64,000 nt of DNA from Fagopyrum homotropicum (Eukaryota; Streptophyta; Magnoliopsida; Caryophyllales; Polygonaceae): NCBI GenBank assembly GCA_033239125.1, contig BSWB01000001.1, positions 140,321,981 through 140,385,980 on the forward strand, written 5' to 3'. Below are positions 57,342 to 64,000 of this stretch, one piece after another. The notes beneath the pieces were generated by a model that saw only the letters and a list, made by a program, of their open reading frames with translations, was not told the origin of the DNA and did no database searches. Positions within the stretch are counted from its first letter, which is position 1. Each line of letters starts with the position of its first letter. Made by a program: the position numbers and the translations under genes.

Positions 57342-59862
57342 TTACAAAGTTTTTGGCTTTGGAGCAGCCTTCTTCTTGAGTTGCCGCTTAGGCATTGAGT
57401 TCTTCATGCCAATAAAGAAGAACAGGGCCCCAACCAGTGCCAAGTTCTGGATTGAGGTAACCAACAAACCCATGTTAGTCATCTCCCCTTCAACATGGTA
57501 TTAAAATTCGAAACACAGTACACTTGTCTGTATATTCATATCAATTGAACTATGCGAGCTATGGAGAAAGGTGACTAACCTGTGTGAACTTGACGAAAAG
57601 CTGAGCAAATTCTTTACTATCCGCATCATAATTGTAGAAGTCATACAAGATGGGCACTGTAATAGCCTGGTGCAAAAACTGTAGCATAATAATAATCAGT
57701 TAAGTGGTTTGGTTAACGAAGCCATTGACTTAACACGGAAAAATAAAAAAGGAGTGATGGAAGACCATACCAAAAGAATAGCTCCGAAAGTGCTGCCAAA
57801 TGTAAAGAATAGGCTCCCCAGACCCTTCAGGATAAGTGCTGTAGCAACTAGATATTTAATCTGTGAAGAATGAAACCAGATCACATGTAACGGAAGTGTT
57901 TTTCTAGGTTGGAATCTTTGAAGACTGTTGAAATATATATATATATATATATATATATGAAGTAGCAACTTCAACTATGCGTATAATACCTCCAATGGTG
58001 GCAGCTGAACTCCAGTTTGAGACACTACATGCTTTGAGAAAGCTTCAAACTTTGGTGTCAAAGCAAGTGCAGCAGCTCCCCCATCCTCACCGAAGTCAGT
58101 GTACCTGTGACAAGAAGCATATATTGATAATCTGGAAAAGGACATGATGACAATACTAATATCACTGATGAGTTATCATTGTGAGATATAGAGAACAACC
58201 AGGTTCCAAATACCATGTTTCTTAAGAAAATAAAAATGGAAAAACGAAATGAAATCAATTTAACTTGTTCCATCTCCTACATCATTGATGTCATCACAAA
58301 CTTTTGGGGTAAGAAGAGAGAAATTACCAATACCAACCACCACTTAACTATTTAGTCTATATCTATATGGAAGAACCATTAAACCTCTCTATCATAGGAG
58401 TTTAGGGCTGTTATACAAGGCACGTTTTGATATATTATTATATATATATGCTCTGTTCATTTAGAATTGAGCCAAACATAATTTTTGAATCGAGATAGTA
58501 TGAAGCCGGCTAGCGAGCCTTCTACCAAACTCAAGCTTGTTTTGCTCACTTTTACAAAATCATCTACAACTAGCTCAGCTCGAGTAGCCCAGCTCATATA
58601 TCAGTCATACAGCAATCATGTTTGTAAATCTTGAATCAACCTCTTTTTCTGTTAAGTTGCAGTTAAGAGGAGTAAATTGACCAAATTAGCTTTGAGTAGA
58701 TAAGAAGCCCTCATTATGGGCATTAAATGAAATTTCCATGTTACAAGGGTTTCACGAAAGTGTCCCTAGATTTATGTAATATAACCTACAAATATCTATT
58801 GATGGTCACAGGAGTAAAAAAACATCAGAGCTAATTTAATTGCAAAATTGGATTAGATATTTTCTAATAGGTTTTGAAGGTAATATCTTTTGAAGGCTCA
58901 AACTCAACAAACCTTATTGAGGGAGAAGAGACCCTTGCTACCTCATCTCGCCCTGGTATGTGTGGATTAGACACTTTCAACTTGTTTATACTTATGGATA
59001 CATGAGATGTGACTTGTGAGTAGAAGAACGCAGAAAAAGAAAACAAACTGATTGTTTTGGACTGCAGCTTCTGTTTTATTGGAGATATTATGAAGAAAAC
59101 TGAAATTATATTTTTTTAGGTGAAGAGAAAACTGAAATTATTGGATCAAATGTTGCTATTATAAATCCTTTACTGCAATTGAACTTCTAGTAATTGGTAC
59201 ATAGCACTAACTAAAAGCTAGCAGCTTCACTTGGAAAGAATATGACTTGGCTAATAAGCAGTTTAGAGGATTCAGATCCACATATTTGTAGTTTCAACAT
59301 CCTAACTCTAAAGCATCTAGCTACATACAGAATCTCAAATCTACACATTCACAAAATAAATTGTTAATAAAAAAAAAGGCACTTTCAATCGTGGAAGTTG
59401 GATTTGAATTTTTCGATTGAGCGACCTCGGATCTGAGATGCCAGATTCCAAAGAAATCGCACATATCATAGTACAAACAACCTCAAAAACAACATTCTCA
59501 TCGATCAATTTTTTTGTATCGAACACTACCAGTCAGTCAGTCACCAGAAAATACGCACGCGATTATCACAGGTATGAGTGGTATATGACCCTAGATTCAA
59601 CATCTAGTCATCTACACACCTCAACAAAAAGCAAATACAAGAGAGGGAAAAAAACAAATCAGTTGATACTCATTAGGCGAAAACGAAGCAGATCTAACTA
59701 TCTAAGCAATATTTATGCGAGATAAAAAAAAAAAAGAAGAAGAAGAAGAAGAAGAAGAAGAAGACGTGGAATAAAAGAGAAGAAAGCGGCTTACTCTAGC
59801 CAAGCAGAGAGTATGAAAACGGAGACGAAGAGGATTCTTCCAGCGAACGACAAGAACGCCAT
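57342..59862 (-). CDS. HR-like lesion-inducer (HR_lesion family) membrane protein
   Basis: Small integral membrane protein. Family members were named because overexpression gives hypersensitive-response-like lesions; the biochemical role is unknown. Coding exons on the minus strand: 59862-59795, 58104-57990, 57860-57771, 57678-57580, 57446-57342. The sum is 477 bases, 158 codons plus TAA, with GT-AG introns and consistent phase. The protein begins MAFLSFAGRILFVSVFILSAW, a hydrophobic N-terminus. Later landmarks are GVQLPPLE, YLVATALILKGLGSLFFTFG, PILYDFYNYDAD and ALFFFIGMKNSMPKRQLKKK, with three or four membrane helices and a basic C-terminus. This is full length for the family (about 157 aa). 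Intron 1 is 1.69 kb and holds AT-rich DNA; its donor lies just before a GAA repeat. Confidence 0.94.
57932..57958. repeat. (AT)n microsatellite in intron 2 of the HR-lesion gene
   Basis: About 13 AT units, between coding exons 2 and 3. Confidence 0.9.
59724..59764. repeat. A-run plus (GAA)n microsatellite in intron 1 of the HR-lesion gene
   Basis: Eleven A then about ten GAA units, roughly 30 bases inside intron 1 from the exon 1 donor. On the transcribed strand this is a (TTC)n tract. Confidence 0.85.
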
Positions 59863-60290
59863 TGAGTTTCGAGGAGGAGGAGAAGGCCCTTGTTATTCGT
59901 GCTCTTATCTGAATTCTCTCTTCTTTGGCTTGCGATTTTGCCTATTGCTGCCCTTATAATGCGCTCCGACGAGAGAGGAGATGAAGTTCTTTCTTGCCGT
60001 GTCAACGGGTTTAGAGAGTGTTTTCCACGCGCGGGTTGGTGAGAGAGTGACGCGTTAGACGTCTAAAAGACTCAGATTAGCCAATCACTTGGAACCATCT
60101 GGAGTTACTAGAAGGATTGTCACGTGGCAAAGACAAGTAGATGACTGCGAAGATAATTTAAATGGAAAATCATCCATTTAGTATCAATGTTAAAAGAAAC
60201 TACACCAAATTAACTATGTTTGGTGAAAAAAATTTCTTTCATCTGACTAGAAGAAATTTCAGGGCGATAATGGGGGGTTTGGCAAGAGAA
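59863..60290 (-). promoter_or_regulatory. 5' UTR and proximal promoter region of the HR-lesion gene
   Basis: Divergent from the gene start at 59862. 59863-59950 is rich in GAGAGAA/TCTTCTC words, typical of plant leaders. A TATA box is not clearly identifiable. Farther out the sequence joins the MITE at 60294. Confidence 0.35.
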
Positions 60291-60293
60291 TTA

Positions 60294-61476
60294 ATGGGGT
60301 TTTGGCAAGCCGAAAAGTGTTTTCGAAAGTGTTTTTAAAACTCTCGTATGAAACGAGAGTTTTTGGAGAAACACTAGTATTTGGTGGTATAAAAGTATCA
60401 TATGATACCCCCTATATTTATTTGGTTTTTACAAACCATTACCATGTATAAAAAGAAGTTTCTCTCACCTAAGTTCTCTTCTTCGTTGAATCTGCCTTTG
60501 TGAATCTGCCTTTGTGAATCTACCAAGTCGTTATAACCACTCGCTATGTCTCTTGATATCCCTCTTCCTCGCGCTTTACAGACCATTACCGCGGGGGGGG
60601 GGGGGGGGGTCCTTCTTTTAGTTTTAGTCTTGATATGAAACCCTAATCGTCTTATCATTCTCTCTACCCCGAACATTTGACTAACAAGTGTTATATCTAT
60701 GTCTTCGTTGTTCCTCTTTCACCTCCGTGCTTTACAAACCATTACCAAGCGTTATCGATTGGAGTTGATTGAGTTTTTTTTTCTTCCCACGCTTTAGCGA
60801 TTTAATTTGTGATAGCAATTCTGTGTCCGCATTATTTCTTTTCATTGGATGTTGGTGATTGTTGTTGAATTGTGCAAATGAGAGAATTTATTCTTCAAGC
60901 GATTGGAAATTGTAGGGTGAACAGTGTCAATCGCTTTACTTGAAAATTTTAGTGAAGAAGATAATTAGAGAAGTTGAATCAGATAGTGGTATCAATAGTA
61001 TGCTTAATACCTGGCAACAAGGAAGGTAATCCTTGATTGTTGGTTGTCCATTTAGTTCTCTTGAAAAGTTTGTTGATTGATTCCGATCTCAAAAGTGGTT
61101 TGAATCGCTTTTTGTTGTATAGGATGAAGCTCTAAACAAAGAGAATTTGTGGATAGTCAAATCCGTTTTATTTCTTTTTCACAATGGTGTGTAACCTTTG
61201 TTTTCAGCAATTAACATTTTGGGATTTTTTTTGGAAATTGCAAAAACCTTGAGTTGTTACACTTTTAAGAACATTAATACAAATGACGATGACCCTAAAA
61301 ATTTACCCACGTGAAATGCACGTGATAGGAAGAAACACTAGTTATGTTGTTGGTAGAACCAAACACTTGTTAGTGTTTAAAAAACACCAACACTAATGTT
61401 TTTCAAAAATCCTTCCAAAAACACTAGTGAACACTAACACTAGTGTTTTTCCTTTGCATGCCAAACGCACCCCAAA
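60294..61476. mobile_element. MITE-like inverted-repeat element, split by a Helitron
   Basis: The left end GGGGTTTTGGCAAGCCG...AAAAGTGTTTT and the right end (reverse strand) GGGGTGCGTTTGGCATGC...GGAAAAACACTAG are imperfect inverted copies. The inner parts keep repeating AACACTAGTGTT words (60370, 61345-61450). No TSD is clear. A copy of the left motif (GGGGGGTTTGGCAAG) also stands at about 60271. Confidence 0.5.
60398..61341 (+). mobile_element. Probable non-autonomous Helitron nested in the MITE
   Basis: The 3' end is convincing: hairpin CACGTG-AAATG-CACGTG (from 61309) and ACACTAG followed by T (CTAG at 61338-61341). The 5' end is proposed at A|TCATATGATACCCCC (TC at 60398). That joins the flanks into a continuous GTA|TTATG within the MITE. 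The interior has no helicase and includes a run of 17 G (60593-60609). Confidence 0.55.
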
Positions 61477-61481
61477 ACGCC

Positions 61482-63335
61482 ATGTCTTCAAGTTCTTCGA
61501 AGGAAGGAGAAGGGCAAGTAGGTCAAATTTAGGTATGGGGTAAAAATAGGATTTTTCCTCTTGGTGCCCTCAAGGTTTGGACTTATCCTCTTAGTATCCA
61601 CCAAGTTTCAATAATTCTCTTGGTACCCTCATGGTTTTACTTGTTTCCTCCTACTACCCATTCTTAATATATTACATTAAAAAGTCATTATAAAATAACA
61701 AAAAATAAAAAAAAATAAATTTAAAATTAATTATGACCTCATTGAAAAGATAATCTAATAAATTTATGATAGAATTTGTTTTTATATATAACTTTATATT
61801 TGAATTAATGGTAATATTTATTTCATGAATTAAAATAATTTTTTTTTATCTTAGATTTAAAATAAAATATATATAAAGTTAAACTAATAACAATTTTTTT
61901 TAAAATTAAATTTTTTTAAGGTGCTAGAATATTAAAAATATAGTAAATTTTTTTTAATTTAATTTTATCATTTATTTCAATTCGAAATTTTATTAAAAAA
62001 TTATTATTTTTTTAAATTTAAGAATCTGTAAACTAAAGAACTAAAAATATAAAATAAAATAAAATTTCGAATTAAGATATTTAGAACTTCAAAAAAAAAT
62101 TACAATAATTTTAAATTTCTAGACTCTTACAAAATTTTTTAATTATTTTTAATTTTATTTTATATATTTTATTTTAAATCCAAAATTTAATAAAATATTT
62201 TCATTAAAAAAATAAAATTATCTTTCATTTTATTTTTAATTAAAAATATAAAAAATATAATTCTATTATAAGTTTATTAGTTTAATATTGAATGTGGTCA
62301 AAATTAGTTTTAAAATTATTTTTCTGATTTTTAATTATTTTATAATGAATTTTTAATGTAATATATAATGAATGATTATATAGAGGAAACAAATAAAACC
62401 ATGAGGGTACCAAGAGGATTTTTGAAACTTAGTGAATACCAAGAGAATAAGTCCAAACCTTGAGGGCACCGAGAGGAAAAACCCGTAAAAATATTATTTT
62501 GAAATCTATAAATTTCATTATGTTGTATTTTTATTTATTTTTATTTGTGTAGAACCTAATTTTGTTTTTATTTTAGATTTATGATGCTCCTTCATTTGAC
62601 CAAAATGAAGGACCCAATTATTGGGGAATATTCGTAACGGACAGATGGTGGACAGATAGAGATTTCATGATTGCTTGTGCTTAGGCCGAGACAATGAAAT
62701 ATTTTATGGTGCTTACAATAGAACGGTCATGGAAAGTGTCAGACTCACGGAATTATGGTATGATGCACTTATCCTGCAAACAATCCGGGAGCAAGAAGGT
62801 TGGAAAGAGAAAAGTTGTCTATTTAAATGATGTACCGGTGAATACTCGACGCAGCCATTCGAGAAATGCGGTTGTCCATTTTTGCTAAATGGATATGAAC
62901 AAGTGAAAGAAGTGTGGCGGTTGGCGGTTGAGTGTGGATACCATACCCATGTGTTGTCAAAACACCTAGAAGATCACTCTTTTGCCGTTCGTTTGACGAG
63001 TGAACAATTTCTCGATGTGGAAAGGACAATAGAGGCCGGAACGGCACCGAAGATTGTTCATGAGATATTGGGCCAAAAGTATGAAGACGGTTGATTGGGA
63101 GGCAACATGTATACAATGCGCGGGCAAAGATTCAAAGGTTAGAACAAGGAGTAATGAGCCCAACACAGTTACTATTCAACATGTTGGTGGAAGGAAAATT
63201 CATTTTGGTTTCAGGGATTTTGACGATGGAAGTTTGCAAGACATTTCATTTGCCCATGAATAATCCATCAAATTATAGGAGAAATATCATTATGTCAAGG
63301 TCATGCACAACACTTACAAAACCAACATGTAAGCT
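61482..63335 (+). pseudogene. MULE transposase N-terminal part, split by a MITE
   Basis: Mutator-like transposase remnant. A possible first exon begins ATG 61482 (MSSSSSKEGEGQVGQ) and meets a GTATGG donor-like site at about 61535. After a MITE-filled interval, an acceptor (TTTTATTTTAG, ends about 62575) opens the next exon. That exon reads VTDRWWTDRDFMIACA, stop (TAG 62682), AETMKYFMVL, then CGCPFLLNGYEQ, HTHVLSKHLEDHSFAVRL (about 62955), VYNARAKIQRLEQ (about 63096), FAHE-SIKL and HNTYKTNM (about 63250-63325). The FAR1/MULE family has the equivalent GCPF...HNH..HLEGHSFAGRL...YNA...FAHP...TYKTN order. Frame changes lie near 62860, 63083 and 63200. The catalytic MULE domain proper is not present before the LTR at 63443. 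Confidence 0.82.
61550..62484. mobile_element. Mutator-type MITE with long TIRs and 9-bp TSD
   Basis: 935 bases. Ends GGATTTTTCCTC and GAGGAAAAACCC belong to inverted repeats of at least 180 bases (shared words TGCCCTCAAGGTTTGGACTT, GGTACCCTCATGGTTTTA, TTACATTAAAAA). The TSD GTAAAAATA is exact at 61541-61549 and 62485-62493; nine bases is the MULE hallmark. The AT-rich centre has no gene. Confidence 0.9.
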
Positions 63336-63442
63336 TAAATACGATAATTTCACAATTTAATTGTTAATTTATTGGTTTTTGTCTTTTAAGTTCAAAATAT
63401 CATTTTTGGAGATTGTCGACCAAACATGCACCGACTTGATAT
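63336..63442. other. Probable start of a MULE intron
   Basis: After TACAAAACCAACAT the sequence GTAAGC is donor-like and falls where MULE homology (TYKTN) stops; the following AT-rich stretch is interrupted by an LTR at 63443. Confidence 0.4.
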
Positions 63443-63814
63443 TGTAACATCCAGAATTTTTATTCCGGATGGTTAGCGAGTTACCAACATTCCCGTAGGC
63501 GCGACTCAGTCCTTTCGCAGGCACGAGGTGTTGAGTGACGGATTTATCCCGAAAATCCCGTTCCGACCCTTTGGTGTCCTCTTTTCCTTTCCGACCCCTC
63601 GGTTTCTTGAGTGAGGAGACATATGGGACAACTGACCCTTGGGTCTCCCCACCCCTTTTTGCAGCTCACTTTTCACTCCCTCTCTCTCCATTCTCCTCTT
63701 TCACGTTAGTTCTCTCCTTCACTCTCCCTCTTGTGCTCTTTCCTCTTCTTTCTCCTTGGAAGCTCTTGGATAGTGATAAGTAGCATTAGAGAGCTTTGGT
63801 TCTATTATGGTAAG
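63443..63814 (+). repeat. Gypsy family 3 LTR, 5' part
   Basis: TGTAACATCCAGAATTTTTATTCCGG onward parallels 40218-40575: the GGCGCGACTCAGTC / GGCGCGGCTTAGTC block, GTGTTGAGTGACGG, the CCGACCCCT leader words, and the end at TATTATGGTAAG. Interrupted at 63815 by an inverted Athila LTR. Confidence 0.85.
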
Positions 63815-64000
63815 TGTTCGCCCCTAGAGGTGTATGCAAATAAGCTTTAAATTTATAAAACTGAAATCAAGCAAGCGAACCCGCAGTGTACGGATCGATA
63901 TAGTTAAGCAAGAATTCCAGAGTATCGAACACAGGGATTTGGGTGGAACGAACTCGATTGCAGGTTATCAAGCGGTGAATATGAGAGTTTTGCAGATATT
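63815..64000 (-). repeat. Inverted Athila-type LTR, 3' end only
   Basis: TGTTCGCCCC onward is the reverse complement of the last bases of the LTR at 7644-9392, with moderate divergence (AAGCTTTAAATTTATA, GCGAACCCGCAGTGTACGG, GCAAGAATTCCAG, ACACAGGGA). It fixes the LTR end at GGGGCGAACA and runs off the window. Confidence 0.85.

Noticed and set aside
59417..59725. 102-codon plus-strand open stretch
   Set aside because: Lies in intron 1 of the HR-lesion gene on the opposite strand and shows no recognisable domain.

Overview
The window is nuclear DNA of a flowering plant, most likely a eudicot. It holds two intact intron-containing genes of plant families (an RNA-binding CCCH zinc-finger protein and an HR-like lesion-inducer membrane protein). 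The rest is long, mostly broken Ty3/gypsy LTR retrotransposons, plant LINEs, hAT and Mutator-like DNA transposons and Helitrons, set in AT-rich intergenic sequence. No rRNA, tRNA, CRISPR or prokaryotic-style operon was seen.

Layout. 1-9392: an Athila-type Ty3/gypsy element cut by the left window edge. It has gag, a protease with a substituted active-site Asp, RT and RNase H, no integrase, an ATHILA ORF-1 (envelope-like) gene and a 3' LTR of about 1.75 kb. 9393-11674: 3' part of a LINE RT gene that the Athila interrupts. 11971-15082: a hAT element with perfect 19-bp TIRs, an 8-bp TSD and a broken transposase on the minus strand. About 15310-15705: a second LINE scrap. 16261-39056: one nested, tandem block of Tekay/Del-like chromoviruses (LTR, interior, LTR, partial interior, foreign element, LTR remnant) bounded by a single 5-bp TSD, AATAT. 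Inside it are a solo LTR (25790-28657, TSD TCTCA) and a truncated, highly decayed relative (32177-38482). 40218-41815: a solo LTR with TSD GTTCG. 41821-53500: AT-rich sequence with a 32-bp minisatellite (about 47070-47400), a 1.75-kb TIR element (49436-51186) and a Helitron (51971-52932).

53500-59960 is the genic island. The CCCH/LOTUS/RRM gene (+, seven coding exons, 530 aa) and the HR-lesion gene (-, five exons, 158 aa) face each other tail to tail. From 60290 to the end there is a MITE split by a probable Helitron, a MULE-derived MITE with a 9-bp TSD, a MULE transposase pseudogene, a chromovirus LTR start and, inserted in that, the end of an inverted Athila LTR.

Most unusual observations. 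(1) Four different chromovirus LTR types share an intron-like cassette: a 56-63 nt exon-like segment between AG and GTAAGT, a hairpin covering the donor, and a 446-479 nt interval ending in CTAAC and TGTAG. (2) The 22.8-kb tandem retroelement carries one TSD, as unequal LTR recombination would leave. (3) In-frame stops across unrelated elements are largely explained by C-to-T change in CAG or CGA codons, the expected scar of CHG/CG methylation. (4) A CACCTCGRCCGAGGTG-like palindrome is scattered through coding and non-coding parts of the Athila element.
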